Assembly (NCBI GenBank): GCA_030447785.1
Contig: JAUJOF010000006.1
Coordinates: forward strand, 1 to 64,000
From: Solirubrobacteraceae bacterium
GTDB taxonomy: Bacteria; Actinomycetota; Thermoleophilia; Solirubrobacterales; Solirubrobacteraceae
Reading direction: 5' to 3'
Length of the DNA: 64,000 nt
In this document: positions 1 through 9,785 of the stretch, one piece after another
Numbering within the stretch: the first letter of the stretch is position 1
Layout of the letters: each line of letters begins with the position of its first letter
The notes under the pieces: generated by a model
Seen by the model: the letters and a program-made list of their open reading frames with translations, nothing else
Database searches by the model: none
What the model was told of the DNA's origin: nothing
Position numbers and translations under genes: made by a program

Positions 1-26
1 GGTGCTTGGTGCTACGTCGTGCGTGA

Positions 27-758
27 TTGCGCGACGATCCAGTGATGGGGCGAGATCCTGATTCGTGGTGGCTTGACGAGAGAAGACATGCCGGCCGTGA
101 GCATTTCGATGAGCAGCACGCGCGGCGCTATGACGCCAAGATGGACGCCGAGGCCGCCGAGGAGGTCCGCCTCCTCCAAGACGCGGGCGTCCTCGGTCCG
201 GGGTGCTCGGTCGTCGACATCGGCGCCGGGAGCGGTCAGTTCGCGCTGGCCGCCGCGCAGGTCTGCGAGAGGGTGGTCGCGGTGGACGTATCGCCGGTGA
301 TGCTGGCACGGCTCGTCGAGAAGCTCGATCGTGGCGCTGCGAGCAACGTGGAAGCGATCGGCACCGGGTTCTTGACCTACCGCCACGCGGGCGAACCAGC
401 CGACGTCGTCTACAGCCGCTATGCGCTGCATCACCTTCCGGACTTCTGGAAGGCGATGGCGCTGTGTCGGATCGCCGGGATGCTGCGACCGGGAGGCGTG
501 TTGCGGCTGTGGGACGTGGTGTACGGCTTCGAGCCGGCTGATGCGGAGCGGCGCATCGAGGCGTGGATCACGGAGACGATGACGGCCGACGTCGAGCGTG
601 GCTGGACGCGGTCCGAGCTTGCAGAGCATGTGCGCGACGAGCACTCGACGTTCACGTGGCTGCTGGAGCCGATGATCGAGCGGGTGGGGTTCGAGATCGT
701 CGACGCGAGCTACAGCGCGTCGGGCGTGTTCGCCCGGTACCTGTGCAGCAAGCGGTAG
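27..758 (+). CDS. class I SAM-dependent methyltransferase
   Basis: VVDIGAGSGQFALAAAQ motif I, VYSRYALHHLPDFWKA; start may be TTG 27 or a downstream GTG/ATG near 42-45. Confidence 0.8.
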   Translation: MRDDPVMGRDPDSWWLDERRHAGREHFDEQHARRYDAKMDAEAAEEVRLLQDAGVLGPGCSVVDIGAGSGQFALAAAQVCERVVAVDVSPVMLARLVEKLDRGAASNVEAIGTGFLTYRHAGEPADVVYSRYALHHLPDFWKAMALCRIAGMLRPGGVLRLWDVVYGFEPADAERRIEAWITETMTADVERGWTRSELAEHVRDEHSTFTWLLEPMIERVGFEIVDASYSASGVFARYLCSKR

Positions 759-884
759 GCACCCGCCGCGCGGGCGGCCAGGCGTGCGGCATCGCAAACT
801 TGGCAGCGATCGGCGGACCCGTCACCCCGCACGACGCGCGCGGGTTCGACGACTACTCCGACGCCGACGCCGACGCGCGTCGCG

Positions 885-2048
885 CTAAGGCCGGCAGCCG
901 AGCAGCTTGCGGATGGAGGGGCACTCGTCGGCAGGCGGCGGCGTTGTGGGGGGCGTGGCCGAGGGCTGCGTCGTCGTCGGGGGCGCCGGCTCGGGGTTGG
1001 TCGGCCCGCTCCTTCTTCGCCGAGGGCGCGGCGAGGGTTTCGGCCGCTCATTCTTCGCCGAGGGCCGCCTCGCCGGGCGCCGGGCGCGCGACCGATGCCG
1101 GGCGCGGTCGTCCGAGCCGCCGTCGCCCTTGCGGCGACCGTGGCGGTCGCGACGGTCACCCTTGCGGTCGCCCTCCTGCTTGCGCTTCTTCTGCTTGCGC
1201 CGACGCTCGGCGTCGAGCAGCTGCCGGCGGACCGGCTCGCCGTAGGCGTCGTCGAACTCGGCCACGAGGCCCTCGTCCAGCCCGCAGTTCGGGCAGAAGC
1301 CGTCGAGCTGCCACGCTTCCGCGCGCGCGAGGACCTGACTGGCGTAGGTGACGCCGAAGAGGTCGTGCCCGTAGTAGGCGTAGGCCGCCGACCACGCGCC
1401 AGAATCCAGCGAGCGGCCGGCGCCCGAGTCGCTGAGCAGCGAGCCGGCGGCCATGATCGCGTCGAAGTCGTCGTAGACGGAGGGGTGAGAGCGTGTGCGG
1501 TGGGGGTAGCGCTCGGGCCGACGCCCGGCGCGGAACGCCTGGCGGTAGCTGTCCCAGGTGCTCACGGGCCCGTTGGTGACGTTGAACTGCATGGGGCCGG
1601 CGCAGCAGCCGAAGGCGTTGAGCCCGCGGTAGGTGCTCGGGTCTGTCGAGAATGCCGTTTCCTGGCGGTGGATGGAGGCGATCAGCCGCCAGTTGACGCC
1701 GAAGCGCCGTTCCGCCTCGCGGTAGAGCGGCAGAAAGCCCGCCGCGGCCTTCGCCGGGACGTGCTTGCGGGCGGTGCGGCGGTAGTGCGCCGCCCCGCCG
1801 CGACCTGGCCGGCGCCCGCGGTGCTCGGCGACCCGCTTGCGGGCGTCCATCCCCGACACGAACGGACGCGCGCCAGCCGCCGGGGCCGGCACGGCGGGCC
1901 GGGAGGGCCCCGCCGCGGCCGGTTGCGACGACGAGCCCGACCCCATCCCCACGGCCGCCGCGGCGCCCGCGAGCGCGACGACGACGACCAGCAGCGCGCG
2001 GCGGGGCCGCCGCCCGACAGGAAGCCGAAGACGAGCCGGCAGCCGCAT
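885..2048 (-). CDS. secreted lytic transglycosylase-like (SLT fold) protein
   Basis: N-terminal hydrophobic segment; FLPLYREAERRFGVNWRLIASIHRQETAFS ... GPMQFNVTNG ... AYYGHD; basic, low-complexity C-terminus. Confidence 0.75.
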   Translation of the reverse strand: MRLPARLRLPVGRRPRRALLVVVVALAGAAAAVGMGSGSSSQPAAAGPSRPAVPAPAAGARPFVSGMDARKRVAEHRGRRPGRGGAAHYRRTARKHVPAKAAAGFLPLYREAERRFGVNWRLIASIHRQETAFSTDPSTYRGLNAFGCCAGPMQFNVTNGPVSTWDSYRQAFRAGRRPERYPHRTRSHPSVYDDFDAIMAAGSLLSDSGAGRSLDSGAWSAAYAYYGHDLFGVTYASQVLARAEAWQLDGFCPNCGLDEGLVAEFDDAYGEPVRRQLLDAERRRKQKKRKQEGDRKGDRRDRHGRRKGDGGSDDRARHRSRARRPARRPSAKNERPKPSPRPRRRRSGPTNPEPAPPTTTQPSATPPTTPPPADECPSIRKLLGCRP

Positions 2049-2226
2049 CGTCGGCAGTCTGCCAGAGTCGCCCGGCGGTCGGCGCGGTTGTCAGTGCGGC
2101 GTGGCGGCGCGTCGCTGCGCCCGGAGAGGACCCGGGGCCCCGGCGTGACAGCGAAACCAGGCGCTGCTGGGCGTCACCCGGGCGGCGCGCGCCGACTTCA
2201 CGGTTGTCGTCCAGGGGGGCTTTGCC

Positions 2227-4344
2227 CTACGAAGTGGCCACCTGACGGGCGAGGGTGGTGTGGCGCTGCGCGGCATCCACGCGGGGAAGGGCCGCGGCCA
2301 GTGCGCCGGGCTCGGCGAGCAGCACGCACAGGCGCTCCGCGCGGGTCGTGGCCGTGTACAGCAGGTTGCGCGTGAGCATGTGGCGGTGGGCGCGCGCGAG
2401 CACCACGACCACCGCCGGGCTGCTGCTGCCCTGCAGCTTGTGCACCGAGGCGGCGTAGGCGGGACGCAGGCTGCCCAGGGCCGAGAAGGGAAGGGCGACC
2501 GTGCGCCCGTCGGTGAGGCGCAGCAGCGTCCGCTCGCGCTCGTTGTCGGCGCTGACCAGCACGCCGACCTCGCCGTTCATGACCTCCCGCTCGTGGTCGT
2601 TGACGGTCTGCAGGACCTTGTCGTGCACGCGCAGCGACGTCCCGGGAAGCGGTGGGCCCTCGGGGTTCAGGCGCGCGCGCAGGCGCTCGTTGAGCGCGTC
2701 GATCCCCGCGGGGCCGCGGTGCATGGGCGCGAGCACCTGGATCCCCGCCGCGGGATCGACGTCGAGGTGGCCGGGCAGGCGCTCGACGGCCAGCGAGACC
2801 GCCTCGTCCACCAGCGCGGCCGCGCCCTCGCGCTCGATGACGAAGAAGTCGCGCTCGCCGTCGGGGTCGGGATGGCGCAGCGGGGGCTCGTGGCCCGCGT
2901 TGATGGCGTGGGCGGCCTGCACGATGAGCGAACGCGCCGCCTGGCGAAAGACCTCCTCCAGGCGCGTGGCGGGCACCGAGCCCGAAGCGATGAGATCGCC
3001 CAGCACCCGGCCGGGCCCCACCGGCGCGAGCTGGTCCACGTCGCCGACCAGCAGCACGTGCGTGCGCGGACCGACCGCGGCCAGCAGCGCCTCGGCCAGG
3101 CGCACGGAGAGCATCGAGGCCTCGTCGACGATGAGCACGTCGCAGCCCTCGATCGGCGCGCTGGCATCACGCGCGGGCCCCTCGCCGGGCACCCACTCCA
3201 GCAGGCGGTGGATGGTGGACGCCGGCGCCCCGGTCAGCTCGGTCAGCCGCCGCGCGGCCTTCCCCGTCGGAGCGCACAGGCGCGCGGTGCGCCCGCGCGA
3301 GCGCACCGCGTCGACCAGCGCCCTCATGGTGGCGCTCTTGCCCGTGCCCGGCCCGCCGGTGAGGATGGACAGGCGGTGGGCGAGCGCCTGCTCGACCGCG
3401 CCCCACTGCGCGTCGGTGGGCACGAAGGCGCCGGTGGTCGGCCGCTCGGGCGGGCGTCGCAGCTTCAGCGCCGGGCTGCCGGAGAGGAGGCGCTGCACGT
3501 GGCCGGCCAGTCGCCGCTCGACGGCGTGCAGCCCGGCCGCGGCGACCCGGTCGTCCTCCACCACCACCTCGCCGCGTGCCGCCAGCTCGTCGATCACATC
3601 GCTCGCATCGGCGCCGAGCAGCCGCGCGGCCCGGGCCTCGAGCTCCGCGCGGGGCAGGTGGCAGTGGCCGTCGTCCTCGGCGAGGGCGAGCGCGTGCAGG
3701 ACGCCGGCGCGCAGGCGCCCGGGGGCGTCGGGCGGCGTGCCCAGGGAGCGGGCCAGGGCATCGGCGGTGGCAAAGCCCACCCCGGGCAGGGCCGTCGCCG
3801 CGTAGGGATCCTCGCGCAGGCGCTCGACCGAGCGCGGGCCCCAGGCGCGCACGATGCGCCCGGCCGCCGCGGCCTCCACCCCGTGCTCGGCCAGCAGCAG
3901 GCGCACGCGGCGCAGCGCGGCCTGGTCCTCCCACGAGCGCACCGCGGGCCCGATCCTGGCCCTCCCGATGCCCGGCACCTCGCCCAGCGCGGCGCGCGGG
4001 TCGCGGTCGACGACAGCCAGCACGTCGGTGCCGTGGCGGTCGAGCAGCCACGCCGCACCGCGCCGCCCGACCCCTTTGACCTGCTCGAGCACCGCCAGCA
4101 GGGCGGGCTCGGACGCGGGTTCCAGCACGGCCGCCCGGCGCACCTCGAGCTGGCGGCCGTGCTTGGGATGGCTGCGCCACTCGCCCGCGGCCCGCACGCG
4201 CTCGCCCTCGCGCACGTGGGCCAGCGGGCCCACCAGCACGGCCTCCTCGCCCTCGTCGGTCACGCCGACCAGCACCGCGAAGTCCCCGTCGGGCGCGGCG
4301 AACTTCACGCCCACGACCTCGGCGGTGAGCTCGGCTGACTCCAT
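2227..4344 (-). CDS. recD2: RecD-like ATP-dependent DNA helicase (RecD2 family)
   Basis: GGPGTGKSATMRALV Walker A, VLIVDEASMLS, LVGDVDQLAPVGPG, YAASVHKLQGSS; ATG at 4344 preceded by TACCGT-N7. Confidence 0.88.
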   Translation of the reverse strand: MESAELTAEVVGVKFAAPDGDFAVLVGVTDEGEEAVLVGPLAHVREGERVRAAGEWRSHPKHGRQLEVRRAAVLEPASEPALLAVLEQVKGVGRRGAAWLLDRHGTDVLAVVDRDPRAALGEVPGIGRARIGPAVRSWEDQAALRRVRLLLAEHGVEAAAAGRIVRAWGPRSVERLREDPYAATALPGVGFATADALARSLGTPPDAPGRLRAGVLHALALAEDDGHCHLPRAELEARAARLLGADASDVIDELAARGEVVVEDDRVAAAGLHAVERRLAGHVQRLLSGSPALKLRRPPERPTTGAFVPTDAQWGAVEQALAHRLSILTGGPGTGKSATMRALVDAVRSRGRTARLCAPTGKAARRLTELTGAPASTIHRLLEWVPGEGPARDASAPIEGCDVLIVDEASMLSVRLAEALLAAVGPRTHVLLVGDVDQLAPVGPGRVLGDLIASGSVPATRLEEVFRQAARSLIVQAAHAINAGHEPPLRHPDPDGERDFFVIEREGAAALVDEAVSLAVERLPGHLDVDPAAGIQVLAPMHRGPAGIDALNERLRARLNPEGPPLPGTSLRVHDKVLQTVNDHEREVMNGEVGVLVSADNERERTLLRLTDGRTVALPFSALGSLRPAYAASVHKLQGSSSPAVVVVLARAHRHMLTRNLLYTATTRAERLCVLLAEPGALAAALPRVDAAQRHTTLARQVATS

Positions 4345-4416
4345 GCGCGCCACGGTACCCGCGGCTCCGGCGAGCGCAGACAAGCGTCACACCCTCGTGT
4401 GGGACACTGCGCGGAG

Positions 4417-5256
4417 ATGAGCCTGGGCGCCATCCTCACGGCGATCGTCACCCCCTTCGACGCCGACCTGAACGTCGACGAGGACGCGTTCACCGCCCTG
4501 CAGCGGCACCTGTGCGAGCACGGCTCGGACGGCGTGGTGGCCGCAGGCACCACCGGCGAGGCCTCCACGCTGAGCACCGAGGAGCACCTGCGCGTGATCG
4601 AGCTGGCCGTGCAGACGCGCCCGCCGGGCACCGCCGTCGTGGCCGGCACCGGCTCCAACGACACGCGCCACGCCGTGGAGATGACCGAGCGCGCCACGGA
4701 GCTGGGCGTCGACGGGACCCTGTCGGTGACCCCCTACTACAACAAGCCCAACCGCCGCGGCATCGTCGCCCACTTCCGGGCGGTCGCGCAGGCCACCGAC
4801 AAGCCGATCGTCCTCTACAACATCCCCAGCCGCACGGCGGTCGACATGCCCAACGACCTGCTGGCCGAGCTGGCCCAGATTCCCAACGTCGACTACGTCA
4901 AGCAGGCCAACAACGCCAATCTCGCGCCCGTCGACGGCCTCGGCCTCTACGCGGGCAACGACGACATCCTGGCCCGCACCCTCGATCTGGACGGCGAGGG
5001 CGGCATCTGCGTCGCCAGCCACGTGGTGGGCGACGAGATGCGCCGCATGATCGACGAGCCCGAGCGTCGCGCGGAGATCGACGCGAGCCTGCGCCCGGTG
5101 TTCGAGGCCCTGGCGGTGACCACCAACCCGATCCCCGTCAAGGCCGCCCTCAACCTGATCGGCCACCGCGTGGGCGGGCTGCGCCTGCCGCTCGTCGAGG
5201 CCGACGAGAGCGAGCTCGCCACGATCCGCGCGGCGCTGACCCGGGTCCCAGTTTGA
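4417..5256 (+). CDS. dapA: 4-hydroxy-tetrahydrodipicolinate synthase
   Basis: GAILTAIVTPF, GTTGEASTLS, VTPYYNKPNRRG, YNIPSRT motifs. Confidence 0.95.
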   Translation: MSLGAILTAIVTPFDADLNVDEDAFTALQRHLCEHGSDGVVAAGTTGEASTLSTEEHLRVIELAVQTRPPGTAVVAGTGSNDTRHAVEMTERATELGVDGTLSVTPYYNKPNRRGIVAHFRAVAQATDKPIVLYNIPSRTAVDMPNDLLAELAQIPNVDYVKQANNANLAPVDGLGLYAGNDDILARTLDLDGEGGICVASHVVGDEMRRMIDEPERRAEIDASLRPVFEALAVTTNPIPVKAALNLIGHRVGGLRLPLVEADESELATIRAALTRVPV

Positions 5257-6920
5257 GCGCCACGCTGCGCGTCCTCCCTCTGGGCGGCCTGGGGGAGATC
5301 GGCAAGAACATGACGGTCCTGGAGCTGGAGGACCGCCTGATCGTGGTCGACGTCGGGCTTCGCTTCCCCACCGCGGACATGATGGGCATCGACCTCGTGC
5401 TGCCGGACTTCTCCTACCTGCGCGAGCGCGCCGACGACATCGAGGCCATCGTGGTCACCCACGGCCACGAGGACCACCTCGGGGCGCTGCCCTGGGTGCT
5501 GCGCGAGCTGGGCACGGGCGAGATCCCCGTGTTCGGGCGCAAGCTGACCATGGCCATGGCGCGCTCCAAGCTGGACGAGCACCGCCTGCGCGACGTGCGC
5601 GTCGAGGAGGTCGAGCCCGGCGAGCGCATCGACGCCGGTCCCTTCGAGCTCGAGCTGGTGCACATGACCCACTCGATCCCCGACGCGGCCGCGGTAGCCG
5701 CCCACACCGAGCTTGGCACCGTGCTGGTCACCGGGGACTACCGCTTCGACCAGACCCCGGTCGACGGACGCCCCGCCGACATCGCCCGGCTGGCGGAGCT
5801 GGGCCGGGAGGGCCTGCTGCTGTTGTACGGCGACTCCACCAACGCCGACCGACCCGGCGTGGCCACCTCGGAGTCCGACGTCGGCCCCCACATCGAGCAG
5901 GTCTTCGCTCGCGCGCCCGGGCGTATCGTGGTCACGAGCTTCGCCTCCAACATCCACCGCGTCCAACAGGTCGTCCACGCGGCCGCGGCGCTGGATCGCA
6001 AGGTCTGCCTGGTGGGGCGATCCATGCGCAAGAACGTGAACATCGGACGCTCGCTGGGCCACATCGACCTGCCCGAGGGGATGCTCGTGCAACCACGCGA
6101 GCTGGACGACTTCCCCGACGAGCGCGTCGTGGTGATCTCCACCGGCTCGCAGGGGGAGCCGCTCAGCGCCCTGCGGCGCATGGCCTACCGCGACCACCCC
6201 CAGGTGGCGCTGCACGAGGGCGACACCGTGGTGTTCAGCGCGACGCCGATCCCCGGCAACGAGCGTGCCGTCAACGACACCATCGACCGCCTCTACCACA
6301 TCGGCTGCGACGTGGTGACCACCCGCGATGCGCCCGTGCACACCTCCGGGCACGGCCACCGCGAGGAGCTCAAGCTGATGCTCAACCTCCTGCGCCCGCG
6401 CTATGTCATGCCGGCCCACGGTGACTTCAAGCGCATCCACCTGCACGCGCAGCTGGCCGAGCGGGTCGGCGTGCCCGCGGGGCACGTCTTCCGCGGCGAG
6501 AACGGCCTGCCCCTGGAGATCGGGGGCAACGGAGCGCGCTTCGCCGACCGCCGCGAGCAGTCGGGCATGATCTTCGTCGACGGGGTGGACATCGGGGACC
6601 CCACCGACGTCGCGCTGCGCGACCGGCGCATGCTCAGCGCCGACGGCATCTTCGTGGTGGTGGCCACGATCTCCGAGCAGGATGGTTCCTCGGTGGCCGA
6701 GCCGGAGGTCATCTTCCGCGGCGTGCCCTTCACCAAGGAGGCCAACGAGCTGCTGGGCGACCTGCGCGCCACCGTCGAGGCCTCCCTGGCCCGTGCCGCC
6801 TCGGAGGAGATCCGCGCGATCGATCTCCTCCAGCAGATACTCCACGACGACCTCGGCGCTTTCGTCTACGAGCGCCTGCGCCGGCGGCCCATGGTGCTGC
6901 CGGTGGTGGTCGAGGTGTGA
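5253..6920 (+). CDS. rnj: ribonuclease J family exonuclease
   Basis: LPLGGLGEIGKNM, VTHGHEDHLGALPW, TGDYRFDQTPVDG, VMPAHGDFKRIHLHA; TTG start overlaps dapA stop (TTGA). Confidence 0.93.
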   Translation: MSATLRVLPLGGLGEIGKNMTVLELEDRLIVVDVGLRFPTADMMGIDLVLPDFSYLRERADDIEAIVVTHGHEDHLGALPWVLRELGTGEIPVFGRKLTMAMARSKLDEHRLRDVRVEEVEPGERIDAGPFELELVHMTHSIPDAAAVAAHTELGTVLVTGDYRFDQTPVDGRPADIARLAELGREGLLLLYGDSTNADRPGVATSESDVGPHIEQVFARAPGRIVVTSFASNIHRVQQVVHAAAALDRKVCLVGRSMRKNVNIGRSLGHIDLPEGMLVQPRELDDFPDERVVVISTGSQGEPLSALRRMAYRDHPQVALHEGDTVVFSATPIPGNERAVNDTIDRLYHIGCDVVTTRDAPVHTSGHGHREELKLMLNLLRPRYVMPAHGDFKRIHLHAQLAERVGVPAGHVFRGENGLPLEIGGNGARFADRREQSGMIFVDGVDIGDPTDVALRDRRMLSADGIFVVVATISEQDGSSVAEPEVIFRGVPFTKEANELLGDLRATVEASLARAASEEIRAIDLLQQILHDDLGAFVYERLRRRPMVLPVVVEV

Positions 6921-6960
6921 GGCTGGCGGCCCGCTGCGGCCGCGGCCTCAGGCACCTTGG

Positions 6961-8799
6961 CTAGCGGCCGCGCAGCGACAGGCGCGTGAGCCGGTTGCTC
7001 GTATTGCCCGCCGGGTCCGTGGCCCGCACGCGCACGTGCAGGCGCACCGACCGCGCCCGGCTCAGCCGCCGCCGCTCGGTGGCACTGAGACGCAGGTTGC
7101 GCGCGAACGTCCCGGCGCGCGACCTGGTCGCCGACGTGCGCGCGAGCACCACCGGCCGGGTGACCCGGCCGAAGCCCAGGCGCCGCGCCGCTTCGGCGGG
7201 GAGGGTCAGCTCCGCGACCGTCCGGCAGGCCTCCGAGCAGCTCACCTCGGTACGTACCGCGCGGCGGCGCAGGAGGTCACGCAGGCTGCTGGTGGGCCTC
7301 GCGGTGACCCGCAGCAGCGGGGCGTTGCGGTCGGCGATGGGGCTGGGAGCAGTCGAGGGCGTGGGCGCCGGCGAGGAGCCGGTGTCCCCACCCGGTGGCG
7401 GCGCCGGCTCGGCGCCTTGCGGGGGTGGTGAGGGCTGGGGCGCCGGCGCGGGCTGGGGCTGGGGCTGGGGCGCCGGTGCAGGTACCACCTGCTGGTCGCC
7501 GGTCGTCCCGCCCAGCACGCCGAGCGCCCCGCGCGCGTTGAGCCGCCCGCCGGTCACGGTGCGCCCACTGAGGTCCCTCAGGGGGTCCACGCCGGTGAGC
7601 AGCGCCCGGCGAAGCGCCGCGGCACCGGCCTCGGGCGCGCGGGCGAGCAGCAAGGCGGCGGCGCCGGCGACGTGCGGGGCGGCCATCGAGGTGCCGGACA
7701 GGTAGGCGTAGCCACCGCCGCTACGCGGGTACGTGCTGGCGATGTCGACGCCTGGGGCGGCCAGGTCCACGGTGACGGCGCCCCTGTTCGAGAAGCTCGC
7801 CAGCCGGTCGTAGGAGTCGGTGGCCGCCACGCATACGACGTTGGGCAGGTCGTAGTTGCAGGGGTAGGAGCCCGTCGTGTCGTTGTCGGCGCCCTCGTTG
7901 CCGGCGGCCACCACGAACAGCACTTCGGGCAGGGCGGCGATGGCGTCGCGCTCGGCGCGCACGAACTGCGAGCCGCCGAGCGAGAGGTTGACCACGCGCG
8001 CGCCTGCGCGAGCGGCGTAGGCGTAGGCGCGCATGGTGTCGCTCGTCGAGCCGCTGCCGTCGGCGCCCAGGGTTCGCAGCGGGAGGAGGGCGGCGTCCCA
8101 GGCCACGCCGGTGACGCCCGCGCCGTCGTTGCCCTGCGCGGCGACGGTCCCGGCGACGTGCGTGCCGTGGCCGTTGGCATCGTCGGGCACGCCGTCCCCG
8201 TCGACGAAGTCGGCGCCCCGCACGTCGTCCACGAAGCCGTTGGCGTCGTCGTCCCTGCCGTTGGCGGGCGTCTCTGCGGGGTTGGTCCACAGGTTCGGAG
8301 CGAGGTCGGGGTGCCCGAGGTCGGCCCCGGTGTCGATCACCGCCACCCGCACGCCGCTCGCGCCGGTGGCGGTGTCCCAGGCCTCCGGGGCGTCGATGTC
8401 GGCGTCGTTCGCGCCCGGCACCTGCCCGGTGTTGTTCAGTCCCCACTGGTAGGGGAAGTAGCGGTCGTTGGGGACCGCAGCGGTCTGGCGGATGGCATCG
8501 GGCTCGGCATAGAGCACCTCGTCGGAGCGCTCGAGGTCGGCGAGGGCGCCGGCGACCGACACGCCCTCCTCGGGCTCGACGACCTCCGTGCGCGCCAGCG
8601 GGAGGCCCTGCTCGCGCCGCACGTCGGCGTCCTGACGGACGTCCCTGCGCTGCGCGCCCTCGACACCCGGCCGGTAGCGGACGATGATGTCGTCCGCCGG
8701 CGCGGGAGCCGGAGCCGGAGCGACCGTGTCGGCGAGCGTGGAGCCTCCCGGCAGGCTGGCGAGGGTGGCGGCCAAGACGGCCACGAGCGAAGGATCCAT
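6961..8799 (-). CDS. S8 family (subtilisin-like) serine peptidase with Pro/Gln-rich linker
   Basis: AVIDTGADLGHPDL (Asp), NGHGTHVAGTVAA (His), LSGTSMAAPHVAGAAAL (Ser); PAPQPQPQPAPAPQPSPPP linker before C-terminal domain. Confidence 0.92.
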   Translation of the reverse strand: MDPSLVAVLAATLASLPGGSTLADTVAPAPAPAPADDIIVRYRPGVEGAQRRDVRQDADVRREQGLPLARTEVVEPEEGVSVAGALADLERSDEVLYAEPDAIRQTAAVPNDRYFPYQWGLNNTGQVPGANDADIDAPEAWDTATGASGVRVAVIDTGADLGHPDLAPNLWTNPAETPANGRDDDANGFVDDVRGADFVDGDGVPDDANGHGTHVAGTVAAQGNDGAGVTGVAWDAALLPLRTLGADGSGSTSDTMRAYAYAARAGARVVNLSLGGSQFVRAERDAIAALPEVLFVVAAGNEGADNDTTGSYPCNYDLPNVVCVAATDSYDRLASFSNRGAVTVDLAAPGVDIASTYPRSGGGYAYLSGTSMAAPHVAGAAALLLARAPEAGAAALRRALLTGVDPLRDLSGRTVTGGRLNARGALGVLGGTTGDQQVVPAPAPQPQPQPAPAPQPSPPPQGAEPAPPPGGDTGSSPAPTPSTAPSPIADRNAPLLRVTARPTSSLRDLLRRRAVRTEVSCSEACRTVAELTLPAEAARRLGFGRVTRPVVLARTSATRSRAGTFARNLRLSATERRRLSRARSVRLHVRVRATDPAGNTSNRLTRLSLRGR

Positions 8800-8964
8800 G
8801 TGATGAGGCTACCCCGCCGCGCCGGGTGAGCCGACAAGACTGGCGCGCTCGCATAGCCGCCGTAGAACGTTCGTTTAGGGAACCGGGTGATGGTCCCCCC
8901 GCCCACTGCGCCGCCGCGATGATCTCGCCCACCTCTGCCAAAGCGCGACTCGAGCGCCGAACTC

Positions 8965-9714
8965 CTACTCGCTGCGCCGCCGGGCGGCCTCGATCGCCTC
9001 ATGCAGGGCGCCGACGTCGATGTCGGTCTCGGCCAGGGCCGAGGCGATCAGACCATCGGGCTGCTCGAGCAGGGCGAGGAGGAGATCGCCGGCGTCGAGG
9101 GGGCGGGCACCGGCTGCGACGGCCGCCTGCTCGAGGGCGCGCGCCAGGGCCTGCGCAAAGGAGGGGGGCGTTGTTGGCGCCGCCGACCGTGCGACTCCCG
9201 CCCGCCGCGCGCGCCGCACGGCTTCCGCTCGCGCCAGGGCATCCGCGGGTTGGCGGACCTCGCGCTTTTTCTCGTTGTTGGGGCGAGGCAGGCTCTGCAG
9301 CACTGTCTCGCGGATCTTCTGCGCATCGGCGCCGAGGTCGAGCAGGACGCGCGAGGCGACGCCCTGGTTCTCGCGGACGAGCCCGAGCAGGATGTGCTCG
9401 GTGCCGAGGTGCGTGTGCCGCAGGATGAGTGCCTCCTGCAGCGCGAGCTCGAGAAGCTTCTTGGCACGCGGCGTGAAGGGAATCTGGTCTGCCGTGACAT
9501 CTTCGCCACAACCGACTATCGCGACGACGTCGGCGCGGACACGCTCAAGGGCGACTCCCAGGCTCTCGAGTACGCTGGCGGCAAGCCCCTCCTCTTCGCG
9601 CAGTAGCCCGAGCAGGATGTGCTCGGTGCCGATCCAGTTGTGCTTCAGGGTGCGGGCCTCTTCTTGGGCGAGGACGACGACCTGGCGAGCCCGTTCGGTG
9701 AAGCGCTCGAACAC
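8965..9714 (-). CDS. Clp N-terminal (ClpC-type) domain protein without ATPase module
   Basis: MFERFTERARQVVVLAQEEARTLKHNWIGTEHILLGLLREEEGLAASVL plus second Clp_N repeat; only 249 aa, no Walker A. Confidence 0.85.
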   Translation of the reverse strand: MFERFTERARQVVVLAQEEARTLKHNWIGTEHILLGLLREEEGLAASVLESLGVALERVRADVVAIVGCGEDVTADQIPFTPRAKKLLELALQEALILRHTHLGTEHILLGLVRENQGVASRVLLDLGADAQKIRETVLQSLPRPNNEKKREVRQPADALARAEAVRRARRAGVARSAAPTTPPSFAQALARALEQAAVAAGARPLDAGDLLLALLEQPDGLIASALAETDIDVGALHEAIEAARRRSE

Positions 9715-9785
9715 TTGCCAGGGATCCTGGCAGAGCCGAGAAGTCCCGTGCGGCCGATTTTCGCGGGCGGTAGCGCTCGCCGTGC

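Noticed and set aside
2260-4338. 692-aa plus-strand ORF opposite recD2, and similar long antisense ORFs (e.g. 32482..35160, 40928..42625, 44304..45854, 56677..58602)
   Set aside because: Typical codon-position GC3 artefact opposite real genes; low-complexity composition and no domain signatures.
4512-5252. N-terminal 247-aa extension of the RNase J ORF
   Set aside because: Shadow frame of dapA; RNase J homology starts at TTG 5253.
7330-7500. Tandem repeat tract encoding PAPQPQPQPAPAPQP
   Set aside because: Ordinary Pro/Gln-rich linker inside the subtilase, not an independent element.
8865-8872. GAACGTTC palindrome as an SOS/LexA box
   Set aside because: Too short, lacks the spaced GAAC-N4-GTTC arrangement, and lies between genes with no damage-response link.
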